Source: Chryseosolibacter sp964551035 (GTDB lineage: Bacteria > Bacteroidota > Bacteroidia > Cytophagales > Cyclobacteriaceae). Taken from it: a stretch of DNA of 64,000 nucleotides. The notes under the pieces were generated by a model, which saw only the letters and a list, made by a program, of their open reading frames with translations, ran no database searches and had not been told where the DNA came from. Location: the NCBI GenBank assembly GCA_964551035.1, contig CAZKBK010000027.1, positions 1 through 64,000 on the forward strand, read 5' to 3'. Position numbers and translations under genes: made by a program. Positions 1 through 8,381 of the stretch are shown in pieces; the first letter of the stretch is position 1, and every line of letters starts with the position of its first letter.

Positions 1-47
1 AGATGTTTTTGTTGTTGAAGATGCGGCTACACGTGCGTAAGCGCCGA

Positions 48-72
48 GTTGCAGGTTGCAGGTTGCAGGTTG
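48..72. repeat. Short tandem heptamer repeat
   Basis: About 3.5 perfect copies of the unit GTTGCAG lie just beyond the 3' end of the tRNA gene. The tract is too short and its units too small for a CRISPR. It is probably a simple-sequence tract whose copy number can change by slippage. No function can be assigned. Confidence 0.8.
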
Positions 73-101
73 GTGTGCCTGCGAGGAGTATTTAGCTTTA
101 G

Positions 102-174
<73 letters not shown>

Positions 175-266
175 GTTTTGGCTTCCTACGCCAAAATGAG
201 GTGCAAAAATAAGGGAACTGCGATATTCACCAAATTCCTGAGCGAACTTTCGCGCCGGCCCGCCGT

Positions 267-911
267 TCATTCTTTGGCTGTTTCAACCAAACGCACCGCC
301 ACTTTCTTCTCGGGCAGGTTGCGGATAATCAGTTCCGCCACCACAAGGTTGGGCAGCCAGCACAACCAGGATACGATGCGGTACGCCGTTATGAATTCCA
401 TGCCCATGGCAAAGTCCATCAGGGGAAGCCATGTCCGCAAGGTGACTGCCGCGAAGCACACGGCGTAACTCCGGATCATCCAATGTTCGTGGCGGTCGGT
501 TTGACGCGCGAGAACAGCCGTGTATGCGCGCCAGGTGGTGAACATCCACGCCAACGCAAGTCCCGCGAAGCCCGCCACCGCGATTATGCCACCCGTTGCG
601 AAGAACGAAATGTACAGGCCCGAGACACCGCTCACGGCCACAGAGATCACGTAGGTTTTTCCGAGCGTCCGGTGAAGGGCGAGTCTCCTGTTTCTTAATT
701 TCTTATTAAACTGGCTCCATCCCACCAGCAGGGCGATGGCGCCGGTACCAATGTGCATGTAAAAGAAAATATTCCACATGACGTCCTGCAACAACGCCGG
801 TGTTTTTGTTCCCAATAACCCGGCGTCCATCGGTGCGAAAAGGTATGCAATGGGGTAAACACCCACTAAAATCGCGAGGAATACAAAGAGGATCCAAAGA
901 ATTTTCTTCAT
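267..911 (-). CDS. DUF2306 family membrane protein
   Basis: This 214-residue protein is almost entirely hydrophobic, with about six predicted membrane segments and an N-terminal one starting at residue 4. It carries the marks of the DUF2306 family: an HR..G..Y motif at residues 80-87 after a GWSQF segment, and an H-x-x-W-M-I-R-S-Y block at 141-149 followed by an LRTWLP turn. The molecular role of the family is not known; the conserved membrane-embedded histidines make redox or metal chemistry conceivable, but that is speculation. A TAGATTTG element at 924-931 on the minus strand fits a Bacteroidota -7 box 12 bases upstream of the ATG. The gene is transcribed alone, toward the tRNA. Confidence 0.85.
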   Translation of the reverse strand: MKKILWILFVFLAILVGVYPIAYLFAPMDAGLLGTKTPALLQDVMWNIFFYMHIGTGAIALLVGWSQFNKKLRNRRLALHRTLGKTYVISVAVSGVSGLYISFFATGGIIAVAGFAGLALAWMFTTWRAYTAVLARQTDRHEHWMIRSYAVCFAAVTLRTWLPLMDFAMGMEFITAYRIVSWLCWLPNLVVAELIIRNLPEKKVAVRLVETAKE

Positions 912-923
912 AGTGGTTTAATA

Positions 924-931
924 CAAATCTA
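924..931 (-). promoter_or_regulatory. Candidate -7 promoter box of the DUF2306 gene
   Basis: Read on the minus strand this is TAGATTTG, a full match to the Bacteroidota TAnnTTTG element, and it ends 12 bases before the ATG at 911. No convincing TTTG -33 partner is visible at 19-21 bases. Confidence 0.4.
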
Positions 932-1001
932 ATATACGCATTTCCCCCACTTTGCGTTTGCTCCGCGCTAAACGCTAAGCTTTCTACTCGCTGCGCTTTC
1001 C

Positions 1002-1033
1002 TTTGCGCTCGCGTTCTTTTTCCCTTAACTTTA
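1002..1033 (+). promoter_or_regulatory. Candidate Bacteroidota-type promoter (TTTG-N20-TAACTTTA)
   Basis: TTTG at 1002-1005 and TAACTTTA at 1026-1033 are separated by 20 bases, close to the consensus TTTG-N19/20-TAnnTTTG (last base deviates). It ends 22 bases before the ATG at 1056, predicting a leader of about 15 bases. Confidence 0.55.
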
Positions 1034-1055
1034 ACATTCACAAACCACCCGCCGC

Positions 1056-1532
1056 ATGTACCTCCTGTTTCTCCTTCTGCTGTTCACGCCTCCCTTCCAG
1101 GAAGTTCCCCTCAAACCCGTTGAGGAATTTCAGATTGACCTGGATTACACTTTCAAACAACGCTACATCGCCGACCGGAATACGACGGTTCACCTGGAGG
1201 AAACGCGTGGCGAGTATGAGCGACGAACGTCGACAACGCCATTGCCCTACCTGGTGATTAACATCAAGTTTTTGAAACTCGGTGAAAAAGAGGCGCGGGT
1301 CCGTGTGGTGGACAACAACGACCACCGTATCTACAACAACCGGAGGGTCGACGAGGGTGAGGTCATCTCTCTCGACCTCGGATTTACCGATGATGTAAAG
1401 GACCGGATCAGCGCCTATGAATACACCGTGTACCTGCTTACCGCCAAGAAACATGAAACCAGCCGCATCACCCTCGTGATCGATGAGGAGGGAAACTTCT
1501 TCGTCAATGGTGAAAAGCGCGGACGTTTCTGA
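1056..1532 (+). CDS. Hypothetical exported protein
   Basis: I do not recognise this 158-residue protein. It begins with a short hydrophobic stretch (residues 2-11) that could be a signal sequence. The rest is soluble, rich in charged residues and predicted beta strand, with a final segment (TLVIDEEGNFFVNGEKR) that resembles a beta hairpin. There are no cysteines, histidine pairs or other catalytic patterns. The ATG lies 22 bases after a good promoter match, which supports this start. The next gene begins about 90 bases downstream on the same strand, so co-transcription with the PIG-L deacetylase is possible but not shown. Confidence 0.7.
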   Translation: MYLLFLLLLFTPPFQEVPLKPVEEFQIDLDYTFKQRYIADRNTTVHLEETRGEYERRTSTTPLPYLVINIKFLKLGEKEARVRVVDNNDHRIYNNRRVDEGEVISLDLGFTDDVKDRISAYEYTVYLLTAKKHETSRITLVIDEEGNFFVNGEKRGRF

Positions 1533-1620
1533 CCGTCCAGATTGTTAATACTTGTTAAAATGCCTCCAATGGGTGCAATTTTGCCGGATTCCGAGTAAAA
1601 TTGACGTTTATTCCATGCCC

Positions 1621-4131
1621 ATGAAACGACTTTTCATCGCCTTTTTGCTGATGCCGTTCCTGGTGGCGGCGCAACCCTATGCGCAGCCCAGCGCCTCTGA
1701 AATTCAACTTAAGATAAAGAAACTTAATTTCCTCGGGTCCGTCCTGTACGTCGCTGCACATCCCGACGACGAAAACACGCGGATGATCACCGTGCTGGCG
1801 AACGAGAAACTGGCTACCACGGGCTATCTGTCGATGACCCGCGGTGACGGAGGGCAAAACCTCATCGGCCCGGAGATCCGTGACCTCCTCGGATTGATTC
1901 GCACACAGGAACTCCTCGCCGCGCGGCGCATTGACGGTGGCCGGCAATACTTCACGCGTGCAGTGGATTTTGGTTATTCGAAGTCACCCGAGGAAACGTT
2001 TGACGTGTGGAATAAGGATGAAATTCTCTCGGACGTGGTACGCATATTCAGGCAGTATCAACCCGACGTGGTGATCACGCGCTTCCCACCCAATCAATAC
2101 GCGGGTCACGGTCATCACACGGCCTCCGCGATCCTCGCAGGAGATGCTTTTACTGCGGCGGCCGACCCGAAGGCGTATCCGGAACAAGTCGAAAGTTTTG
2201 GCTCCTGGCAGGCAATGCGGTTGTATACCAACACGGGCCGTTGGTGGAACCAATCGATCAATGAAGACACGCCCGGTGTTGTGGTGATGGACGTGGGACA
2301 CTATAGCCCGCTGCTGGGAAGCTCATATACGGAAATTGCCGCGCGGAGCAGCAGCCAGCACAAAAGCCAGGGTTGGGGCCGCAGGGGTACGCGCGGCGAG
2401 GAGATAGAATTCCTTGAACACCGAACCGGCGAGCCCGCCGATGAAGACATCTTCGCCGGTGTGAACACCACCTGGTCGCGGTTGAAGGGAGGTCAGCGTG
2501 TTCAGCCCCTTGTGGATGCCCTTATCCGGGACTTCGACCCGCTGAATCCCTCCGGGAGCGTGCCGGCCTTGTTTCGAATCCGGGACGAAATTGAAAAACT
2601 TGACGACGGGGTCTGGAAGCGCCGGAAACTTGCGGAAACCGAACAACTGATCCAGGATTGCCTGGGATTATTTCTTGAGGCTACGGCTGGGCACTACTAT
2701 GGCGTGCCGGGCCATCCGATGGCGTTTTCAATCGAGATGGTGAATCGTTCCGCGCTCCCGGTGAAGGTAGAAAAGATCGGTGCGACGACCGTGAAGTGGG
2801 ACACCGTGTACAATGCAGGCCTTCCCACCAATGAGGCGGTTAGGGTGGAAACACGCGCGCCGCTTTCTTCGAACGCCACCTATTCAGAACCTTACTGGCT
2901 GCGGGAGCCCCACGGGACGGGGCGGTTTGAATTGAAAGACGACCAATACATCGGGCTTCCGCAGAACCCTCCGGCAGCCGAATTCACTTTCGCGCTAGAC
3001 GTCGATGGAAAAAAACTTTCGATTACGCGGCCCCTTGTCTACAAATGGGTTGATCGCGTTAAGGGAGAGTTGTGGCGCCCTTTCGAGGTGGTGCCTGCCG
3101 TTGTGGTGAATCCTTCGGATCACGTCCTGATTTTCAGTGAAAGCGGCCCCAAGCTCGTGTCGGTAACCGTGCGCGCCAATATCGACGGCCCCGTCGCGGG
3201 AACGCTCACCCTATCTCTGCCACGGGGCTGGCGTACTGAACCCGCGTCCGTTCCGTTTAAACTCGACGGCAGAGACGCGGAGCAGGTGAGTACGTTCCGG
3301 GTATTTCCCCCGGAAAGTGAATCCTCAATCCGGATTACAGCCATGGCGGAAGTTGATGGTAAAGCATTCGATGAGTCCTTGCGGGTGATTGCATACGATC
3401 ACTTTCCCGTGCAGACGTTGCTGCCACCCGCAGAGATCAAAGCGGTACGCATTAATCTTGAGAAGGCCGGTAACCGGATTGCCTACATTCGCGGCGCCGG
3501 TGATGATATTCCGTCAGCTTTGCGGAACATGGGCTATGACGTATGGGAAATGAATGACAGCGAAGTAACGCCGGAAAATCTGAAAACTGTTGACGCGGTG
3601 GTCTTTGGTATCCGGGCTTTCAACACGAATACCCATGTCGGGTCCTTTATGGACGATGTTCTTGCGTTCGCGAAAAACGGAGGTACTGTGGTCGTGCAAT
3701 ACAATACCGTGTTCGACATCGACGGGGCGGGCTTTGCGCCGGCGCACCTCAAGATCAGCCGCGATCGGGTGACCGAAGAAGATGCCGAGGTGACGGTGCT
3801 CAATGAAGCGCACCCGGTCTTGAATGTGCCCAACAAGATCACCGGGGAGGATTTCGAGGGTTGGGTGCAGGAACGCGGCCTCTATTTCCCCGACGAATGG
3901 GATCCGGCATTCGATGCGATCCTCTCCATGCACGACGGGGAGGAATCCGCGAAAAGCGGAAGTCTCCTGATTGCAAAGTATGGCGATGGCCACTATGTTT
4001 ATACCGGAATTTCTTTTTTCAGGCAATTGCCCGAAGGCGTTCCCGGCGCATACCGGTTGTTTGCCAACATCGTATCGCTGGGAAATGCGTCAAAGCCATC
4101 CGGTGCGAAGCGCCCGGATAAAACGAAATAG
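1621..4131 (+). CDS. Secreted PIG-L (LmbE-like) family deacetylase with large C-terminal region
   Basis: PIG-L/LmbE proteins are Zn-dependent N-deacetylases acting on GlcNAc-type groups. The mature domain opens with the hallmark AHPDDE (residues 46-51) after a signal peptide (MKRLFIAFLLMPFLVAAQ). Further metal-site features follow: RGDGGQN, R-x-x-Q-P-D-V-V-I-T-R-F and a GHGHH cluster near residue 170. At 836 residues it is about three times the size of a bare deacetylase. Residues roughly 330-600 look like beta-rich modules, and roughly 620-800 resemble a ThuA/GATase-like alpha/beta fold (DAVVFGIRAFNT, GGTVVVQYNT). I chose the ATG at 1621 because it starts a clean signal peptide; 1615 is equally possible and a start at 1552 would precede it with 23 unlikely residues. 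The genes just downstream encode a membrane micro-protein and a symporter, suggesting release and uptake of a deacetylated or hydrolysed product. Confidence 0.88.
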   Translation: MKRLFIAFLLMPFLVAAQPYAQPSASEIQLKIKKLNFLGSVLYVAAHPDDENTRMITVLANEKLATTGYLSMTRGDGGQNLIGPEIRDLLGLIRTQELLAARRIDGGRQYFTRAVDFGYSKSPEETFDVWNKDEILSDVVRIFRQYQPDVVITRFPPNQYAGHGHHTASAILAGDAFTAAADPKAYPEQVESFGSWQAMRLYTNTGRWWNQSINEDTPGVVVMDVGHYSPLLGSSYTEIAARSSSQHKSQGWGRRGTRGEEIEFLEHRTGEPADEDIFAGVNTTWSRLKGGQRVQPLVDALIRDFDPLNPSGSVPALFRIRDEIEKLDDGVWKRRKLAETEQLIQDCLGLFLEATAGHYYGVPGHPMAFSIEMVNRSALPVKVEKIGATTVKWDTVYNAGLPTNEAVRVETRAPLSSNATYSEPYWLREPHGTGRFELKDDQYIGLPQNPPAAEFTFALDVDGKKLSITRPLVYKWVDRVKGELWRPFEVVPAVVVNPSDHVLIFSESGPKLVSVTVRANIDGPVAGTLTLSLPRGWRTEPASVPFKLDGRDAEQVSTFRVFPPESESSIRITAMAEVDGKAFDESLRVIAYDHFPVQTLLPPAEIKAVRINLEKAGNRIAYIRGAGDDIPSALRNMGYDVWEMNDSEVTPENLKTVDAVVFGIRAFNTNTHVGSFMDDVLAFAKNGGTVVVQYNTVFDIDGAGFAPAHLKISRDRVTEEDAEVTVLNEAHPVLNVPNKITGEDFEGWVQERGLYFPDEWDPAFDAILSMHDGEESAKSGSLLIAKYGDGHYVYTGISFFRQLPEGVPGAYRLFANIVSLGNASKPSGAKRPDKTK

Positions 4132-4150
4132 CACCCACTGACCCGCAAGC

Positions 4151-4276
4151 ATGACCGACACCCCACAAGACAAGCCTCCGTTGTTTAAGACCTGGCGTGG
4201 CTGGTACATCCTCGTACTCGGGGTGCTGTTCATCCAGATCGTTCTGTATTTCTGGCTAACCCAATCGTTCGCATGA
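4151..4276 (+). CDS. 41-residue single-pass membrane micro-protein preceding the symporter
   Basis: A complete small frame runs from ATG 4151 to TGA 4274-4276 and ends in ATGA, overlapping the symporter start by four bases. The product has a polar N-terminus (MTDTPQDKPPLFKTWRGWY), then one hydrophobic helix (residues about 19-36: ILVLGVLFIQIVLYFW) and a short tail. The Trp/Tyr residues at both helix ends are typical of membrane-interface anchoring. Start-stop overlap with a transporter strongly suggests translational coupling and a role as an accessory subunit or assembly factor of the symporter. No homologue name can be given from sequence alone. It sits 19 bases after the PIG-L stop, so all three genes probably form one operon. 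Confidence 0.8.
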   Translation: MTDTPQDKPPLFKTWRGWYILVLGVLFIQIVLYFWLTQSFA

Positions 4277-5976
4277 ATTACCTGGATTGGGTAGTACTCT
4301 TCGGCACCATCGCGTTTATCGTGCTTTACGGCTCGTGGAAGACACGGCGATCGGAATCTATTGAAAGTTACCTCAAGGGCGACAATGCCAGCCGGTGGTG
4401 GATGATGGGCATTTCGGTGATGGCGACACAAGCCAGCGCGATCACGTTCTTGTCTACGCCTGGCCAGGCCGTTGAGGACGGGATGCGTTTCATTCAGTTC
4501 TATTTCGGCTTGCCCATCGCCATGGTTATTATTTCCGTGACCATGGTCCCCATCTATTACCGGCTCAAGGTGTTCACGGCGTATGAATACCTTGAATCAC
4601 GCTTTGACATAAAGACGCGCGCTCTTGCGGCGGGTCTTTTTCTGATCCTTCGCGGGTTGTCGGCCGGCATCACCCTCTTTGCCCCTTCGCTGGTGTTGTC
4701 AACGATACTGGGATGGCCCACGTCCGTTACCACCGTGTTGATCGGCATGCTGGTCATTATCTATGTGGTGTCTGGCGGAACGAAGGCCGTAAGCCTCACC
4801 CAGCGGTATCAGATGTCGGTGATTATGGGGGGCATGATCCTGGCCGGAATTTTTGCGTTGCTCAAACTCCCGGAAAATCTGTCCTTCGGCGAAAGCGTCT
4901 CGGTAGCGGGAGAACTTGGCAAGCTGAATATCGTCAATTTGGAGTTCGACCCGGATGATCGTTACAACCTTTGGTCGGGATTGATCGCGGGCGCCTTCCT
5001 CGCGCTTTCATACTTTGGAACGGACCAGTCGCAGGTGGCGCGCTACCTTAGCGGAACGTCGGTCACGGAGAGCAGGCTTGGGCTTTTGTTCAACGGCTTG
5101 CTCAAAGTGCCGATGCAGTTCGTTATACTTTTTATCGGCGTGCTGGTATACGTGTTCTACCTGTTCAATCAACCGCCGGTTTTTCACAATGAGGTGTTGA
5201 TGGAGCGCGCCCTCCGCACGGAAAACGCGGCGCCCATCCGCGCACTCGAAGCGGAGTACGACGAACTTTATCGCGATAAGCGGAAGGCGGTGGATGCACT
5301 GGTGACCGGAATCGAAAATGACGACGCGGCGATGGTGCGACAGTCGCGCGAACAGGTCCGGGCCATTGAGCGGGAGGAGAAGGTCTTGCGCGATTCGGTG
5401 CGGAGTTCGATCATGAACGCGATTCCCGGGGCGAAACCTCAGGACAAGGACTACATCTTCCTGAACTTTGTGCTCAAACAACTTCCGAACGGTATCATCG
5501 GACTTTTACTGGCGGTGATGTTTTCCGCGGCAATGTCGTCTATGGCGGGTGAACTGAACGCGTTGGCTTCGACTACCGCTGTCGACATGTATAAGCGGTT
5601 TGCCCGGCGTGAGGCCAGCCCGAGGCATTACGTGTTCGCCTCCAGGTTGTTTACGGTGGGATGGGCGCTTCTGGCGATCGTCTTCGCCCTTCTTGCCAAC
5701 TTTGCTGAAAACCTTATACAATTTGTCAACATCGTTGGCTCGCTGTTCTATGGAACCATCCTCGGCATTTTCGTCGTTGGCTTCTTTATCAAGCGGGTAG
5801 GCGGCACTGCCGTCTTTTTCGCCGCCATTGTATCGGAATTGGTGGTGTTGTACCTCTACAAATTCACGAGCATCGCCTTTCTGCACTTCAATATTATCGG
5901 GTGTGGCATCGTGGTCGTTCTCTCGCTGATCCTTCAATTGTTCCTGCCTTCCCGCCAGGCGATCAACACCCGATGA
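4273..5976 (+). CDS. Sodium:solute symporter (SSS/SLC5 family)
   Basis: This 567-residue polytopic membrane protein has the SSS architecture. It opens with a helix followed by the ESYLKGD..RWWMMGISVMATQASAITFLSTPG block, which holds TM1-like sodium-site residues. Later come VSGGTKAV near residue 170 and a well-conserved AVMFSAAMSSMAGELNALASTTAVDMYKR stretch near 415-445 (sodium-site region of TM8/9). About 13 membrane segments are predicted. An unusual feature is a charged, helix-forming cytoplasmic or periplasmic insert at about residues 310-395 (EAEYDELYRDKRKAVDAL...), likely coiled coil. The substrate is unknown; the upstream secreted deacetylase suggests a sugar derivative or organic acid. 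The gene overlaps the 41-residue upstream frame by 4 bases. Confidence 0.9.
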   Translation: MNYLDWVVLFGTIAFIVLYGSWKTRRSESIESYLKGDNASRWWMMGISVMATQASAITFLSTPGQAVEDGMRFIQFYFGLPIAMVIISVTMVPIYYRLKVFTAYEYLESRFDIKTRALAAGLFLILRGLSAGITLFAPSLVLSTILGWPTSVTTVLIGMLVIIYVVSGGTKAVSLTQRYQMSVIMGGMILAGIFALLKLPENLSFGESVSVAGELGKLNIVNLEFDPDDRYNLWSGLIAGAFLALSYFGTDQSQVARYLSGTSVTESRLGLLFNGLLKVPMQFVILFIGVLVYVFYLFNQPPVFHNEVLMERALRTENAAPIRALEAEYDELYRDKRKAVDALVTGIENDDAAMVRQSREQVRAIEREEKVLRDSVRSSIMNAIPGAKPQDKDYIFLNFVLKQLPNGIIGLLLAVMFSAAMSSMAGELNALASTTAVDMYKRFARREASPRHYVFASRLFTVGWALLAIVFALLANFAENLIQFVNIVGSLFYGTILGIFVVGFFIKRVGGTAVFFAAIVSELVVLYLYKFTSIAFLHFNIIGCGIVVVLSLILQLFLPSRQAINTR

Positions 5977-6038
5977 TGATGTCTGTCGGCTAAGCCCTTG
6001 GCCTTTCATTTTTATCGGGAGATGAAAATGGACAGACT

Positions 6039-6494
6039 ATGGCACAGGACAAAGTTCTCTATACGGACGGACGGGATGTGGTGGTCACCGATTCGGCGTT
6101 CAAAGTAAGAAATACCTCCTACCGGCTTAACGGGATTACAAAGTTTTCCTTCTGGACGATTCGCCCGGACCGGTGGCCGGCCATCTTGTTGCTGCTGGTC
6201 GGGCTGGCGCTGGCAGCGTGCGGCTATCTCAATATTTTCCCTTCCGAAAATCTGGGCTCGGCGGCGTCCGGGATCGGAATGAATCTGCTGGCCTTGTACG
6301 TGGGGCTCGGGATGATGTTGATCGGGATCATTGCGTTGCTGGTGAGTCGCGAGCGGTATGCGGTGAGGATCGGCACCGCCGAGGGGGAGAAGAACGCGGT
6401 GGTGAGTACCCGTCGTGAATACATTGCACAGATTGTGGATGCGCTCCACAGCGCTTTCGACATGGGTCACACGGGACGGGCGGTCGCGCACTAG
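6039..6494 (+). CDS. DUF6232-like membrane protein
   Basis: This 151-residue protein has an N-terminal beta-strand region (VLYTDGRDVVVTDSAFKVRNTSYRLNGITKFSFW), two membrane helices at about residues 47-65 and 80-105, and a soluble C-terminal part (YAVRIGTAEGEKNAVVSTRREYIAQIVDALHSA). This layout is that of DUF6232 proteins, in which the strand region and tail together resemble a membrane-tethered PH-like fold. No function is established. It follows the symporter by 62 bases on the same strand and converges on the next small gene. Confidence 0.7.
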   Translation: MAQDKVLYTDGRDVVVTDSAFKVRNTSYRLNGITKFSFWTIRPDRWPAILLLLVGLALAACGYLNIFPSENLGSAASGIGMNLLALYVGLGMMLIGIIALLVSRERYAVRIGTAEGEKNAVVSTRREYIAQIVDALHSAFDMGHTGRAVAH

Positions 6495-6515
6495 CGCGTG
6501 CTTGCCCGCGGGCTA

Positions 6516-6770
6516 CTACTTCTTTGCCAGGTGGATAGAACCGGGGGAGGGGTCGACATGGAGCCGTTCCTGTCCGCCCAGGACCTTCACGAGGCGGATA
6601 GTGTCACCGTTGCAGTCGATGCCGGTTCCGAACTCGATGATGGTGTAACCATAGCAGGGATGTCGGGCGGTCTTGATGGTGGCGGATTTGCGGAGTTGAT
6701 GGTCGAGGTGGGCGCCGGTGAGCGCCGTGACGGCCATCACGGTGAGCAGTGCAGCAACAATTCGTTTCAT
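6516..6770 (-). CDS. Small hypothetical exported protein
   Basis: This 84-residue product has a clean N-terminal signal sequence (MKRIVAALLTVMAVTALTGA) and a short mature part with two cysteines (in RHPCYGYT and GIDCNGD) that could form one disulfide in the periplasm. No family is recognised. It is a lone minus-strand gene converging on the DUF6232-like gene, with 21 bases between their stops. The upstream region carries an element (6821-6845) resembling one near 13,850. Confidence 0.55.
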   Translation of the reverse strand: MKRIVAALLTVMAVTALTGAHLDHQLRKSATIKTARHPCYGYTIIEFGTGIDCNGDTIRLVKVLGGQERLHVDPSPGSIHLAKK

Positions 6771-6820
6771 ATCTCTCTATTTTTCAACGCCTCGCGAATT
6801 GCGGGTCTGCAACGCTGCTT

Positions 6821-6845
6821 AAAATGTTATGCCTGCTTGTTCCGC
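6821..6845. promoter_or_regulatory. Recurring upstream element, copy 1
   Basis: AAAATGTTATGCC followed by TGCTTGTTCCGC. A close relative (AAAACGTTATGCC, ATC insertion, TGCTTGTCCGC) lies at 13838-13865. Each copy sits between two divergent genes. This looks like a shared binding site or promoter core, but nothing in the sequence says for what. Confidence 0.35.
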
Positions 6846-6917
6846 GGCGGCTGTAACGCCGGCTGACTGCTTTTGAAATGGTATAGTAATTTTCTTTTTG
6901 ACATTAAACAAACGGTT

Positions 6918-8375
6918 ATGGGTAAGGATAGAGAGGGAAGATTTCATCCCCGAAAGGGTAAGCCTTCGGGCGCTATGCGCGATGCTGCAGGGCTCAAGCC
7001 CATCAGCACCGGCTCCTTTGAAGAAAATATCGCGATTGCGGATAAGTATACAGTCGGCGACGAGCAGCCTGCTCCGAACGTGAGGGTACGCCATCCGAAC
7101 CGAAATGTCGATAAGCACGAAGACAAGCAACAGGACAGAAGCCAGATCCAGAACACCAGGACGAAGCGAGACACCATGACCGTCGAGCGGTCAGAGACAC
7201 GACCGGCGATGCTTCTTGACGTGCTGCCAAAGGAGACCTTTCAATACCTGGCAGCGTACAGTTCTGCATGCTGTATCACCCTGTACCTGCCGACGCATGC
7301 CGGTGGCGCAGAGGTCAACGAACGGCAGGATCCCACGATCTTTAAGAATAAGCTTCAACAAATCACGGCGCTCCTCCGCGACAAGGGCCTGGATCAGACC
7401 CTCATCGAGAAATTACTGAAACCGGGTTACGACCTCTATCGCGATGACAGCTTCTGGTACAACCTGTCTTCAGGGCTGGCGGTGTTCATCTCCGACGGCG
7501 TATTCAAATACATGATGATGCCTTACCGGCCAACAGAGAAACTTTTGATAAACAGTTCATTTTACGTCACTCCGTTGTTGCCCATCATGATGAACGTTGA
7601 CTACTTCTACCTTCTGGTACTGAGTAAGAAACAGGCAAAGTTGTATCGGGCAGACGCCTTCGGAATGGTGCATATTCCCGTTGATGAAATGCCGGATGGT
7701 GTAGATGACGTCGTACATTTTGAGGAAAAAGACGACCAGAAACTCTGGCGAACCGGCAGCGGTGGCGCTGGTGGCGGCGCGAACTATCACGGCATCGGCG
7801 CGGGCAAACCCGACCGAAAGGAGAACCTCGCCATGTATTTCGACGAAGTAGATGAAACGTTGTCGCAGACGGTATTGAACCGCGAGACCGCGCCACTCTT
7901 ACTGGCAGGTGTGGAGTACCTTATCCCGATCTACCGCTCCGTTGCAAAATACCGGTACATTTCCGACGAGGCCATTACGGGGAGTGTGGAGCACGAGGAC
8001 ATCAACACATTGTATAATATGGCGAGGGAGAAGATGGATGACTTCTTCGACGATCGCCACCGGAGGGCGCTGGAAATGTATCACGATAATTCGGCGACTG
8101 CGATGACTTCATCTGTGCCCGCCGACGTTATTCCCGCGGCGCATTACAGCAAGGTTTGGCACCTGTTCGTAAGGAAAGATGAACACCTCTGGGGTCATTT
8201 CGATCCCATGAGCAATCAACTCGATATTCACGCGACGTGGCAGGAAGGGGATGAATGCCTCATCGACAAGGCTGTGACAAAGACGATCCAGCACGGCGGC
8301 GAGGTACACATTCTCCCAAAGGAGAAAATGCCCGCAGATACGCCCGTCGCCGCGCTGATGCGGTATGTGTCATAA
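6918..8375 (+). CDS. baeRF-family (bacterial archaeo-eukaryotic release factor-like) protein
   Basis: The product is about 485 residues. Its N-terminus (MGKDREGRFHPRKGKPSG) matches the leader I associate with Bacteroidota members of the baeRF group, proteins related to eRF1/Pelota domains and thought to act at ribosomes under stress. The body has an alpha/beta region (FKYMMMPYRPTEKLLINSSFYVTPLLP) typical of the middle eRF1-like domain, a Gly-rich linker (TGSGGAGGGANYHGIGAGK near residue 290) and a C-terminal L7Ae-like region (VHILPKEKMP..TPVAALMRY). I chose the ATG at 6918 because the conserved leader begins there; an upstream ATG at 6873 would add 15 residues. The next gene starts 6 bases after the stop, so the two form an operon. 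Confidence 0.72.
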   Translation: MGKDREGRFHPRKGKPSGAMRDAAGLKPISTGSFEENIAIADKYTVGDEQPAPNVRVRHPNRNVDKHEDKQQDRSQIQNTRTKRDTMTVERSETRPAMLLDVLPKETFQYLAAYSSACCITLYLPTHAGGAEVNERQDPTIFKNKLQQITALLRDKGLDQTLIEKLLKPGYDLYRDDSFWYNLSSGLAVFISDGVFKYMMMPYRPTEKLLINSSFYVTPLLPIMMNVDYFYLLVLSKKQAKLYRADAFGMVHIPVDEMPDGVDDVVHFEEKDDQKLWRTGSGGAGGGANYHGIGAGKPDRKENLAMYFDEVDETLSQTVLNRETAPLLLAGVEYLIPIYRSVAKYRYISDEAITGSVEHEDINTLYNMAREKMDDFFDDRHRRALEMYHDNSATAMTSSVPADVIPAAHYSKVWHLFVRKDEHLWGHFDPMSNQLDIHATWQEGDECLIDKAVTKTIQHGGEVHILPKEKMPADTPVAALMRYVS

Positions 8376-8381
8376 ACAGGA

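Noticed and set aside
48..72. Tandem repeat considered as the edge of a CRISPR array
   Set aside because: Units are 7 bases with no spacers.
1580..1603. TTTG and TAAAATTG as a promoter for the PIG-L gene
   Set aside because: The spacer is only 12 bases, far from the 19-20 expected.
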